Shown here piece after piece: positions 1-5,500 of a DNA stretch of 5,500 nucleotides. Origin of the DNA: Campylobacterales bacterium (GTDB lineage Bacteria; Campylobacterota; Campylobacteria; Campylobacterales; Sulfurimonadaceae); contig JAFGVR010000060.1 in the NCBI GenBank assembly GCA_016937915.1, positions 1 to 5,500 of the forward strand, given 5' to 3'. A model generated the notes under the pieces. That model did no database searches and was not told the DNA's origin. It worked only from the letters and a program-made list of their open reading frames with translations. Positions within the stretch are counted from its first letter, which is position 1. Each line of letters begins with the position of its first letter. The translations under genes were made by a program, and so were the position numbers.

Positions 1-1
1 C

Positions 2-601
2 GGAGTGAGTTCTGCTAGAAATATTGGAATACAAAAATCATCTTGTGAATGGGTGGCTTTTTTAGATAGTGATGATGAGTGGCATCCACAAAAACTAGAG
101 GAGCAGGTTTTATTTCATAAATCAAATCCAGACATTTTTATGAGTTATACAGATGAGAAGTGGATAAGAGATGCTAAAGAGATAAAGATACCAAAAAAGT
201 TTCAAAAATATGGTGGCAGTATATTTGAGAGATGTTTATCTCACTGCATCATAGCTCCATCTGCATCTATTATTCACAAAAAATTATTTGATGAAGATTT
301 GGAAGTTTGTGAGGATTATGATCTTTGGCTTAGGGTAGCATTAGAGCATCGTATAGGTTTGATAGATAAAAAGCTTATCATAAAATACGCTGGACATGAT
401 GATCAGCTTAGTTTTAAACATTGGGGGATGGATAGGTTTAGAGTTAAAAGCTTAGAAAAATTGTTAACTTATGTTCAAAATGAAACAGTAAAAAAAGAAT
501 TGATAAAAAAATATGAACTACTTTTAAAAGGTGCTATCAAATATGATAAAATTAGCGATAAATTATTTTACGAAAAAAGATTAAGAGAATTAAAAGGTTG
601 A
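2..601 (+). CDS. Family 2 glycosyltransferase, 3' part (5' end outside window)
   Basis: This is the C-terminal part of a GT-A fold, family 2 glycosyltransferase, a cytoplasmic enzyme that transfers a sugar from a nucleotide-sugar to a glycan or lipid-linked acceptor. The frame is open to the left edge. A GTG at base 5 is not the true start: the preceding codon is Gly, and G-V-S-S-A-R-N-x-G-I is the conserved internal motif before the metal site. Numbering from that GTG, the DxD metal/nucleotide-sugar motif is D21-S22-D23 in FLDSDDEW, and the acidic EDYDLWLR motif, which in this family carries the likely catalytic base, is at 103-110. About 200 residues are visible; roughly 80-90 N-terminal residues, with the first nucleotide-binding strands, should lie upstream. 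The Lys-rich C-terminal ~55 residues look helical, with no transmembrane segment. The gene ends TGA directly followed by TAA, 3 bases before galU. Donor and acceptor cannot be told from sequence; the galU neighbour suggests surface glycan synthesis (inference). Confidence 0.9.
   Translation, partial: GVSSARNIGIQKSSCEWVAFLDSDDEWHPQKLEEQVLFHKSNPDIFMSYTDEKWIRDAKEIKIPKKFQKYGGSIFERCLSHCIIAPSASIIHKKLFDEDLEVCEDYDLWLRVALEHRIGLIDKKLIIKYAGHDDQLSFKHWGMDRFRVKSLEKLLTYVQNETVKKELIKKYELLLKGAIKYDKISDKLFYEKRLRELKG
592..597 (+). promoter_or_regulatory. Ribosome binding site of galU
   Basis: AAAAGG lies 7 bases before the galU ATG, inside the last codons of the glycosyltransferase gene. It supports the ATG at 605 as the start and suggests translation linked to the upstream gene. 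Confidence 0.6.
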
Positions 602-604
602 TAA

Positions 605-1435
605 ATGACAAAAAAAGTAAAAAAATGTTTATTTCCAGCAGCTGGTTATGGTACAAGGTTTTTACCAGCTACTAAAGCTATTCCAAAAGAGATGTTGCCA
701 ATCCTTACAAAACCACTTTTAGAGTATGGTGTAAGTGAGGCTGTTGAGGCAGATATAAACCTTATGGCTATAGTAACAGGACGCGGTAAAAGGGCTATAG
801 AGGATCATTTTGATACTAGTTATGAATTAGAGCATCAGATACAAGGTACCTCAAAAGAGGAGCTTTTGGGTGATTTAAGAGAGCTTAGAAGTAAGTGTAC
901 ATTTTCATACACTCGTCAAATAGAGATGAAGGGATTGGGTCATGCTATACTCACTGGTGAAGTGCTTATAGGAAATGCCCCTTTTGCAGTAGTTTTGGCA
1001 GATGATTTGTGTGATAATGGAGATGATGAAGGGGTTTTATCTCAAATGGTTAAACTTTATGATGAGCATCAATGCTCAATCGTAGCTGTTGAGGAGGTTC
1101 CAAAAGAGGAGACTCAAAAGTATGGTGTGATAGCTGGTGAGTTTATAAAAGATGATCTTATAAGGGTTAATGATATGGTTGAAAAACCATCACCAGATGA
1201 AGCTCCATCAAACTTAGCTATCATTGGTCGTTATATCTTAACTCCAGATATATTTGATATTATTAGAGAGACAAAACCTGGTCGTGGTGGTGAGATACAG
1301 ATAACTGATGCACTTTTAGAACAAGCTAAACAGGGTAGAGTTTTAGCCTATAAGTTTAAAGGTAAAAGGTTTGATTGTGGTAGTGTAGATGGGTTCGTAG
1401 AGGCTACTAACTACTTTTATGAAAAAACAAAATAA
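605..1435 (+). CDS. galU: UTP--glucose-1-phosphate uridylyltransferase
   Basis: Cytoplasmic enzyme that makes UDP-glucose and pyrophosphate from UTP and glucose-1-phosphate, the entry to UDP-sugar pools for LPS, capsule and other glycans. The 276-residue protein is full length for the compact bacterial GalU type (E. coli's is about 300). Visible motifs, in order: the nucleotide-binding loop AAGYGTRFLPATK (12-24) followed by PKEMLPI (27-33); GLGHAI (110-115); VVLADD (129-134), where D133 aligns with the Mg2+-binding aspartate of GalU; MVEKP (191-195) with the conserved lysine; GRGGEIQITDAL (226-237); and FDCGS (256-260) near the C terminus. The GGEIQITDAL and DCGS blocks separate GalU from the related RmlA and GlmU nucleotidyltransferases. 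The start is supported by AAAAGG 7 bases upstream. It sits 3 bases after the glycosyltransferase stop and 5 bases before the ligase, so it is probably operonic. No missing residue or frame disruption was seen. Confidence 0.97.
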   Translation: MTKKVKKCLFPAAGYGTRFLPATKAIPKEMLPILTKPLLEYGVSEAVEADINLMAIVTGRGKRAIEDHFDTSYELEHQIQGTSKEELLGDLRELRSKCTFSYTRQIEMKGLGHAILTGEVLIGNAPFAVVLADDLCDNGDDEGVLSQMVKLYDEHQCSIVAVEEVPKEETQKYGVIAGEFIKDDLIRVNDMVEKPSPDEAPSNLAIIGRYILTPDIFDIIRETKPGRGGEIQITDALLEQAKQGRVLAYKFKGKRFDCGSVDGFVEATNYFYEKTK

Positions 1436-1440
1436 GTAAA

Positions 1441-1485
1441 ATGAAGTATTTTTTTTCTCTTATTTTATCAGTTGTTTTATTTGCA
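1441..1485 (+). other. Signal peptide coding region of the DNA ligase
   Basis: Codons 1-15 encode Met-Lys followed by an uninterrupted hydrophobic stretch ending in L-F-A, then the charged D-K-P-E. This fits a short Sec-type signal. Position -1 is Ala, but -3 is Leu, which is not ideal for signal peptidase I, so cleavage is less certain than export; an uncleaved membrane anchor is possible. Confidence 0.7.
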
Positions 1486-2238
1486 GATAAACCAGAACTA
1501 CTTTTATTAGAGACTTATAGTGATGATAAAAATGTAACTGGTTGGTATATGAGTGAGAAGCTTGATGGTATTAGAGCTTATTGGGATGGAAATAAACTTA
1601 TCTCAAGAGGTGGTAATGAGTTTGCAACACCAGAGTTTTTTACAAAAGAGTTTCCAAAACACAAACTTGATGGTGAGCTTTGGAGTAAAAGGGAAGATTT
1701 TGCAAATATAGTCTCAATTGTTAATCAAGATAAACCTCACGATGGATGGAAAAATATAACTTACAATGTTTTTGAAGTGCCAGAGATAGATGGCAATCTA
1801 ACCACTAGACTCTCAAATGTTACAGAGGGTAGATATCTAAAACTTATCCCACAAATAAAGGTTTCAAATAAAGAACATCTAAATCAGTTTGCAAAAGAGG
1901 TTGAAGCTAAAGGTGGTGAGGGTGTAGTTGTCAGAGACGCAACACTCCCTTACTATGTTGGTCGCACACAAGATGCCCTAAAGATTAAGTCATATATAGA
2001 TGATGAGTGTGAGATTGTTGGCTATAACAAGGGTAGCGGCAAATATGAGGGGATGGTGGGTTCTTTTTCGTGTAGGATGAAAGATATGAAAATCATCAAA
2101 ATCGGAAGTGGTTTAAGCGAAGCACAAAGAGCAGTTCCACCATCAGTTGGAACTATAATAACTTTTAAGTATTATGGTTTGACTTCAAAAGGGAATCCTA
2201 GATTTCCTATATTTTTAAGAGAGAGGAATGAGAGATGA
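1441..2238 (+). CDS. Exported ATP-dependent DNA ligase, LigE-type
   Basis: Minimal ATP-dependent DNA ligase that seals nicks through ligase-AMP and DNA-AMP intermediates. Nucleotidyltransferase motifs of the 265-residue protein: motif I EKLDGIR (39-45) with K40 as the adenylated lysine, motif Ia SRGG (55-58), motif III LDGELW (76-81), a motif IIIa-like YNVFEVP (108-114), motif IV EGVVVRD (160-166) and motif V LKIKS (180-184). An OB-fold domain follows (about 186-265) and ends in the RFPIFLRER pattern typical of LigE-like enzymes. There is no N-terminal DNA-binding domain or Ku/polymerase fusion. Residues 1-15 form a short signal peptide (Lys2, then a hydrophobic run ending LFA, possible cleavage before D16), so the enzyme probably acts in the periplasm. 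The next in-frame Met (37) is 3 residues before the catalytic lysine and would remove needed structure, so the ATG at 1441 is the start despite no clear Shine-Dalgarno; coupling to galU, 5 bases upstream, is likely. The stop overlaps pgi. The chromosomal replicative ligase would be the separate NAD-dependent LigA. Confidence 0.92.
   Translation: MKYFFSLILSVVLFADKPELLLLETYSDDKNVTGWYMSEKLDGIRAYWDGNKLISRGGNEFATPEFFTKEFPKHKLDGELWSKREDFANIVSIVNQDKPHDGWKNITYNVFEVPEIDGNLTTRLSNVTEGRYLKLIPQIKVSNKEHLNQFAKEVEAKGGEGVVVRDATLPYYVGRTQDALKIKSYIDDECEIVGYNKGSGKYEGMVGSFSCRMKDMKIIKIGSGLSEAQRAVPPSVGTIITFKYYGLTSKGNPRFPIFLRERNER
2222..2226 (+). promoter_or_regulatory. Ribosome binding site of pgi
   Basis: AGAGG lies 8 bases before the pgi ATG, within the last codons of the ligase gene. 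With the ATGA overlap it points to translational coupling of ligase and pgi. Confidence 0.55.
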
Positions 2239-3449
2239 ATTATACACACAACTTTAATCCAACTATATCGGATGAGGAAGTTTTTCAAAAAATCGTAGAT
2301 GAAAAAGAGTCAATAGGTTACTATAACCTAGCAAATCAAGATGCTAGCATCTACAAAGAGTATGCCAAAACAGTTAAGCAAAAAAATATAGTAGTTATAG
2401 GGATAGGTGGGAGTACACTTGGAACTTACGCTATATATAAATTTTTAAAACACTCAAAAAAATTAGATAAAAAACTTTTCTTTTTAGAAAGTACAGATCC
2501 AATTGAATTAAAATCAAAGATAGAACAGATAGATTTAGAAGATTCCTTATTTATAGTTATCTCAAAATCTGGTACTACTGTTGAGACTATCTCTATATTT
2601 AAATATATTAACTCTTTGGTTAAATGTGATAAAAACAACACTGTAGTTGTAACCGAGAGTGATTCAAAACTAAACAGTTTTGCTATGGCAAATGGGATGA
2701 AAAGTTTTGAGATCCCTAAAAATGTAGGGGGAAGATTTTCAGTTTTTAGTGCAGTTGGACTTCTACCTTTAGCTATAGTTGGTATAGATGTAGATGAGAT
2801 TTTGGGTGGGATAAAAGATTTATATGACTCTTTTTTTGGAAAACAAGATGATTGTAAAAGAATACTCAATAAAGCTAGATTTATCGCTGAGTATAAAAAT
2901 AAGTTCAATATAAATGTTGTGTTCTCATACTCTTCAAGGTTGGAGGGGTTTAACAAATGGTATGTACAGCTTTGGGGCGAGAGTCTTGGTAAAGTGGATA
3001 TAAACTCAACTAAGCAGGGGCTTACGCCAGTTGGCATCATAGGGCCAATAGATCAGCACTCATTTTTACAGCTAATTGTAGAGGGTACGAGAGATAAAAC
3101 TGTAACTGTCATAAAAGTTGAAGATTTTGATAACCATTTTAAAGTGCCAAATATAACTTTAGAGGGTTTAGAAGAGCTTAGTTACTTAGAAGGGATAGAG
3201 TTCTCATCACTTATAAATAAACAAGCAGATGCTACTATTGAGTCTATAAACAACTTAAATGACATCCCATGTGATGTTATGACTATAGATGGTGTAAAAG
3301 AGAGAAGTATATCAAGACTTATGTATGAGTTTGAGCTTTTAACATCAGTGGTAGCTCAGTTTTTATATATAAATGCTTATGACCAACCAGGTGTTGAATC
3401 TGGTAAAATCATCTTAAAAGATAAATTGAAAACTAAAGTTTTTTCCTAA
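2235..3449 (+). CDS. pgi: Glucose-6-phosphate isomerase (short form)
   Basis: Cytoplasmic enzyme interconverting glucose-6-phosphate and fructose-6-phosphate. In an organism that makes hexoses by gluconeogenesis, its main output would be glucose-6-P for UDP-glucose synthesis. The 404-residue protein has two SIS domains. Motifs: VIGIGGSTLGT (54-64); phosphate-binding SKSGTT (110-115); NVGGRFS (163-169) with the conserved Arg167; QLWGESLGK (245-253) with Glu249 as the ring/proton-transfer glutamate; GLTPVGIIGPIDQHS (262-276) with His275 as the ring-opening histidine; and the C-terminal YDQPGVESGK (382-391) with Lys391. All catalytic residues are present, so it should be active although shorter than the ~550-residue E. 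coli enzyme; about 400 residues is usual in Campylobacterota. The start overlaps the ligase stop by 4 bases, with AGAGG 8 bases upstream. Association of pgi with galU is known in Campylobacter and supports a sugar-supply operon. No terminator follows directly, so transcription may continue into the small downstream gene. Confidence 0.96.
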   Translation: MNYTHNFNPTISDEEVFQKIVDEKESIGYYNLANQDASIYKEYAKTVKQKNIVVIGIGGSTLGTYAIYKFLKHSKKLDKKLFFLESTDPIELKSKIEQIDLEDSLFIVISKSGTTVETISIFKYINSLVKCDKNNTVVVTESDSKLNSFAMANGMKSFEIPKNVGGRFSVFSAVGLLPLAIVGIDVDEILGGIKDLYDSFFGKQDDCKRILNKARFIAEYKNKFNINVVFSYSSRLEGFNKWYVQLWGESLGKVDINSTKQGLTPVGIIGPIDQHSFLQLIVEGTRDKTVTVIKVEDFDNHFKVPNITLEGLEELSYLEGIEFSSLINKQADATIESINNLNDIPCDVMTIDGVKERSISRLMYEFELLTSVVAQFLYINAYDQPGVESGKIILKDKLKTKVFS

Positions 3450-3460
3450 AAAATCGATTT
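3434..3460 (+). promoter_or_regulatory. Candidate sigma-28 (FliA) promoter for the small gene
   Basis: TAAAGTTT (3434-3441) is identical to the enteric FliA -35 element. Exactly 11 bases later comes ATCGATTT (3453-3460), containing the CGAT core of the sigma-28 -10 element (consensus GCCGATAA; CGATWT-like forms are used in Campylobacter). The -35 lies in the last codons of pgi and the -10 just after its stop. Predicted transcription start is about 3466-3468, giving a leader of about 28 bases that retains the ribosome binding site. The -10 sits in a 10-base palindrome (AAATCGATTT), and AT-rich coding sequence can produce such matches by chance, so this stays a candidate. Confidence 0.55.
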
Positions 3461-3482
3461 AACAGTTGGTACAACTTTAACG

Positions 3483-3488
3483 AAGGAG
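3483..3488 (+). promoter_or_regulatory. Ribosome binding site of the small gene
   Basis: AAGGAG, 6 bases before the ATG at 3495, is the strongest Shine-Dalgarno in the window. It is the main evidence that the 63-codon reading frame is really translated. Confidence 0.8.
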
Positions 3489-3494
3489 TTTTAG

Positions 3495-3686
3495 ATGAAT
3501 GAGGTAACTGGTCAAGGTCCATCGCTTCAAGCTGAGATGTATGCTGTAAGAAAAGCAAATGAAACTCAAGCGGTAGGGCTAGATAAAATCTTGGAATCAA
3601 CAAAAGTTCCAGAACAAAGTCAGTCTATGCAGTCTCCATCAGCTCAAGTTACTGGTGTGGGGCAAAATCTTGATACTAAAGCTTAG
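3495..3686 (+). CDS. Small YjfB-like putative motility protein
   Basis: A 63-residue protein with no signal peptide, membrane segment or cysteine. It has a probable amphipathic helix (about 10-36), a Gln/Ser-rich stretch (39-51, Q41, Q43, Q46, Q51), and a short tail ending G-Q-N-L-D-T-K-A. A helix with paired KA/Q residues and KIL, followed by a tail of the G-x-N-x-D-x-x-A kind, resembles the YjfB family of small putative motility proteins; the molecular role of that family is not established, and this assignment rests on recalled pattern only. A VTG-x-G motif occurs near both ends (4-8 and 52-56). Evidence for a real gene: an ideal AAGGAG at 6 bases, a candidate sigma-28 promoter upstream, and a terminator fitted exactly to its end. 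The sigma-28-like promoter favours co-expression with late flagellar genes (inference). It has its own promoter and terminator, so it is probably not part of the pgi or gatB units. If the family call is wrong, it is an unrecognised small protein. Confidence 0.75.
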   Translation: MNEVTGQGPSLQAEMYAVRKANETQAVGLDKILESTKVPEQSQSMQSPSAQVTGVGQNLDTKA

Positions 3687-3702
3687 GCTTTGGTATCGTT
3701 TT
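3672..3702 (+). terminator. Rho-independent terminator overlapping the small gene's stop
   Basis: The left arm GATACTAAAGC (3672-3682), the 4-base loop TTAG and the right arm GCTTTGGTATC (3687-3697) form an 11-bp stem with a single T-G wobble, followed by GTTTT and more A/T. The stop codon TAG is in the loop, and the codons for the last residues D-T-K-A form the left arm. It would end transcripts from both the small gene's promoter and pgi read-through, separating them from gatB. Confidence 0.82.
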
Positions 3703-3723
3703 AAATTATCATTTTAAAAGCTA

Positions 3724-3744
3724 CTTTTAGGTAAAATCGCTTCA
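3724..3744 (+). promoter_or_regulatory. Probable sigma-70-type promoter of gatB
   Basis: TAAAAT (3732-3737) preceded by GG and a T-run (3725-3728) matches the usual Campylobacterota vegetative promoter, in which an A/T-rich -10 follows T-rich sequence and no fixed -35 is needed. Transcription would start near 3744, leaving a leader of about 28 bases. A second -10-like TATAAA (3749-3754) would give a leader of only about 11 bases and is less likely. Position right after a terminator supports a promoter here. Confidence 0.55.
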
Positions 3745-3761
3745 ATTATATAAATACTCTT

Positions 3762-3766
3762 AAGGA
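3762..3766 (+). promoter_or_regulatory. Ribosome binding site of gatB
   Basis: AAGGA, 5 bases before the ATG at 3772, confirms this start. The protein also begins M-F-E-V-V-I-G-L-E, the normal N terminus of GatB. Confidence 0.7.
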
Positions 3767-3771
3767 ATATT

Positions 3772-5196
3772 ATGTTTGAAGTAGTTATCGGGCTTGAGGT
3801 CCATGTACAATTAAATACAAAATCAAAACTTTTTTGCTCGTGTCCTACGAGTTTTAACCACAAACAAAATACAAATACTTGTCCAACATGTTTAGCACTT
3901 CCAGGTGCACTTCCAGTTTTAAACAAAGAGGTTTTACATAAATCTATAATGTTTGGAAAAGCGATAGATGCTACTGTAAATCAAACTTCATATTTTGATA
4001 GAAAATCATACTTTTACCCAGACAGCCCATCTGCTTATCAGATAACTCAGCTTTACACTCCAGTAGTTGAAAATGGAAAACTTCAGATAGATTTTGAAGA
4101 TGGCACTCATAAAATTATCCGCATCAACCGTGCTCACATAGAAGCAGATGCTGGTAAAAATATCCATGATGGTGATATATCAAAAGTTGATTTAAACCGT
4201 GCAGGAACTCCACTACTTGAGATAGTAAGTGAGCCAGATATGAGAAGTGCAGAAGAAGCTGTACTTTACTTAAAAAAACTACACTCAATCATCCGCTATC
4301 TAGACATTGGTGATGCAAATATGCAAGAGGGTAGTTTTAGAGTTGATGTTAATGTATCTATCCGTCCAAAGGGTGATGAGAAACTTTATACTCGTGTAGA
4401 GGTTAAAAATATCAACTCATTTAAGTTTATCCAAAAAGCTATCGAGGTAGAGGTTGCTCGTCAAAGCGAAGCTTGGGAAGATGGTGTTTATGATGAGGAG
4501 ATAGTTCAAGAGACTCGCCTTTTTGATCAAGTAAAAAATGAGACTCGCTCTATGAGGGGTAAAGAGGAGGCTGCTGATTATCGTTATTTCCCTGAGCCTG
4601 ATTTACTCAAAGCTGTTATTACTGATGAGATGATGGCTACATACTCACAGATTCCAGAACTTCCAGATGCAAAAAGAGATAGATTTGTAAAAGAGTATGG
4701 TATGAGTGAGTACAATGCAAATGTTATTACGGCATCTGTTGAGATGGCACACTATTTTGAGACTATGATGGAGCAAGGGATAACTGCTAAAAACGCTGCT
4801 ACTTGGCTAACAGTGGAACTTCTTGGAAGACTAAGTGGTGATGTAAATATAACAAATACCCATGTAGATGCTAAAAAATTAGGCTTTTTGGTTAAGAGAA
4901 TCGAAGATGGCACTATCAGTGGAAAAGCTGCAAAAGAGGTTTTAGATAAACTTGTAGAGGAGAACTTAGAGGTTGATGGTGTGATAGACGCACTAGGACT
5001 TAAACAAGTGAGTGATACAGGAGCTATAGAGGTTATATGTGATGAGATCATAAATGCAAATCCCCAAAAAGTGGAAGAGTATAAAGGTGGGAAAGATAAA
5101 CTTTTTGGTTTCTTTGTAGGTCAGGTTATGAAAGCATCTAAAGGGAGTGCAAACCCTCAAACTGTAAATGAGATATTAAAAGAAAAATTGGGATAA
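3772..5196 (+). CDS. gatB: Asp/Glu-tRNA(Asn/Gln) amidotransferase subunit B
   Basis: Subunit B of GatCAB, which converts Glu-tRNA(Gln) (and in many bacteria Asp-tRNA(Asn)) to the amidated form using ATP and ammonia channelled from GatA. GatB binds the tRNA and carries the phosphorylation/transamidation site. The 474 residues are full length. The cradle domain begins [10 protein letters not shown] (5-14); C22, C24, C37 and C40 form the CxC...CxxC zinc site; then [10 protein letters not shown] (75-84), YQITQ (89-93), HIEADAGK (122-129) and [16 protein letters not shown] (141-156). H11, E124 and E150 are the conserved positions associated with the Mg2+/ATP site. Further blocks are [16 protein letters not shown] (181-196), EVKNINSF (210-217), QETRLFD (246-252) and [10 protein letters not shown] (269-278). 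Residues about 325-474 are the YqeY-like tRNA-binding tail, ending with the [11 protein letters not shown] block (446-456). gatA and gatC are not in the window, so gatB is separate from at least part of the complex on this side. It has its own promoter after a terminator and is followed after 4 bases by the channel gene. Confidence 0.97.
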   Translation: MFEVVIGLEVHVQLNTKSKLFCSCPTSFNHKQNTNTCPTCLALPGALPVLNKEVLHKSIMFGKAIDATVNQTSYFDRKSYFYPDSPSAYQITQLYTPVVENGKLQIDFEDGTHKIIRINRAHIEADAGKNIHDGDISKVDLNRAGTPLLEIVSEPDMRSAEEAVLYLKKLHSIIRYLDIGDANMQEGSFRVDVNVSIRPKGDEKLYTRVEVKNINSFKFIQKAIEVEVARQSEAWEDGVYDEEIVQETRLFDQVKNETRSMRGKEEAADYRYFPEPDLLKAVITDEMMATYSQIPELPDAKRDRFVKEYGMSEYNANVITASVEMAHYFETMMEQGITAKNAATWLTVELLGRLSGDVNITNTHVDAKKLGFLVKRIEDGTISGKAAKEVLDKLVEENLEVDGVIDALGLKQVSDTGAIEVICDEIINANPQKVEEYKGGKDKLFGFFVGQVMKASKGSANPQTVNEILKEKLG

Positions 5197-5200
5197 CAAA

Positions 5201-5500
5201 GTGATATCTCGCTTAATCACCGATGCTGCATACCGTATAAATACATCTTCTAGGTATGCTGGTGTTAAGCATTTTTTTTACAACCTTTTAGAAAATTCAA
5301 ACTTTAAATATAAAAACTATTTTGATGCATTTATGATAATGCTTATACTTTTGAGTGTATATACCCTTATCATAGAGGTAAAAGAGCCACTCCATCCTAC
5401 ACTTGAGTTTATAAATAATGTAGTAATCTCTTTTATATTTTTAGTTGAGTATATTTTAAGACTTTGGGTTACTAGCAGTATTAGTGAAATTGTTATTAGA
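5201..5500 (+). CDS. Voltage-gated-type ion channel, N-terminal part (3' end outside window)
   Basis: An open frame of exactly 100 codons from a GTG start to the window edge, with no stop. Residues 1-39 are a polar, basic cytoplasmic segment. A first membrane helix (about 41-58) follows the N-Y-F-D-A-F-M-I pattern typical of S1, and a second (about 71-91) contains V-E-Y-I-L-R-L-W (82-89), the conserved acidic/arginine pattern of S2 in voltage-sensor domains. The expected S3, S4, pore loop and S5/S6 lie beyond the window, so ion selectivity (K+ most likely, by comparison with bacterial Kv-like channels) cannot be read. The GTG is 4 bases after the gatB stop with only a weak G-rich element (GGGA) upstream; the next ATG falls within S1 and would destroy the helix, so GTG is preferred. 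Translation is probably coupled to gatB. No functional link to tRNA amidation is evident. Confidence 0.8.
   Translation, partial: MISRLITDAAYRINTSSRYAGVKHFFYNLLENSNFKYKNYFDAFMIMLILLSVYTLIIEVKEPLHPTLEFINNVVISFIFLVEYILRLWVTSSISEIVIR

Noticed and set aside
5..7. GTG at base 5 as the start of the glycosyltransferase
   Set aside because: The frame is open upstream, and G-V-S-S-A-R-N is an internal family motif, so the true start lies outside the window.
2426..3040. Long open frame on the - strand opposite pgi (204 codons)
   Set aside because: It lies wholly inside pgi, whose catalytic motifs are intact on the + strand; the antisense translation is low-complexity Ser/Leu/Ile-rich with no recognisable domain and no ribosome binding evidence.
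3439..3453. TTTTTT-CCT-AAAAAA inverted repeat at the end of pgi as a terminator
   Set aside because: The stem is only A-T pairs with a 3-base loop and no T-tract follows, so it is unlikely to stop transcription; the bases are better explained as pgi codons plus a promoter spacer.
3464..3476. AGTTG-GTA-CAACT inverted repeat in the small gene's leader as an operator
   Set aside because: Only 5 bp per arm with no second copy in the window; within chance expectation.
3467..3481. Sigma-54-like element (TGGTAC-N5-TAAC) before the small gene
   Set aside because: The essential GC of the -12 element is AC here, and the implied start would fall after the ribosome binding site, almost at the ATG.
3715..3729. 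TAAAAG-CTA-CTTTTA inverted repeat upstream of gatB
   Set aside because: A weak A/T hairpin in promoter sequence with no terminator tract; probably a by-product of the T-rich promoter region.
3714..3926. Open frame on the - strand across the gatB start
   Set aside because: It overlaps the gatB promoter, ribosome binding site and first codons, and the product has no recognisable feature; a shadow of gatB.
4752..5051. Open frame on the - strand inside gatB
   Set aside because: Ser/Thr-rich antisense shadow of the conserved GatB tail domain.

Overview
The window is AT-rich, densely packed bacterial DNA with every recognisable gene on the + strand. It looks like a chromosomal segment of a Campylobacterota (epsilonproteobacterial) organism, most likely Sulfurimonas-like. 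The grounds are low-GC codon use, the short (~400-residue) glucose-6-phosphate isomerase, the small GalU, a LigE-type ATP-dependent DNA ligase with a signal peptide, and a TAAAAT-type -10 box without an obvious -35. The genus is inference from protein style; no database was searched.

Layout. (1) Bases 1-3449 are a tight co-directional cluster: the 3' part of a family 2 glycosyltransferase, galU, an exported ATP-dependent DNA ligase, and pgi. The gaps are 3 and 5 bases, and ligase and pgi overlap by 4 bases (ATGA). No terminator is visible inside the cluster, so it is probably one operon. (2) Bases 3434-3702 are a self-contained small unit: a candidate sigma-28 (FliA) promoter whose -35 lies in the last codons of pgi, a strong ribosome binding site, a 63-residue protein resembling YjfB-type putative motility proteins, and a rho-independent terminator whose left arm encodes the protein's last residues and whose loop holds the stop codon. 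(3) From about 3703 a housekeeping-type promoter leads into gatB, followed 4 bases later by the start of a voltage-gated-type ion channel gene that runs off the window.

How the genes fit together. GalU makes UDP-glucose and Pgi interconverts glucose-6-P and fructose-6-P. Together they feed nucleotide-sugar and hexosamine supply for surface glycans, which suits the glycosyltransferase just upstream; that gene is probably the end of a glycan locus lying left of the window. The ligase has no metabolic link to this pathway and seems to be a passenger in the operon; its signal peptide suggests work on DNA outside the cytoplasm. GatB belongs to the GatCAB amidotransferase, which makes Gln-tRNA(Gln) and/or Asn-tRNA(Asn) in organisms lacking the direct synthetases. 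The channel gene is probably co-transcribed with gatB without an obvious functional link.

No mobile element, CRISPR array, RNA gene or undescribed multi-gene system is visible. The points most worth a second look are the sigma-28-like unit with the small protein and the exported ligase between galU and pgi.
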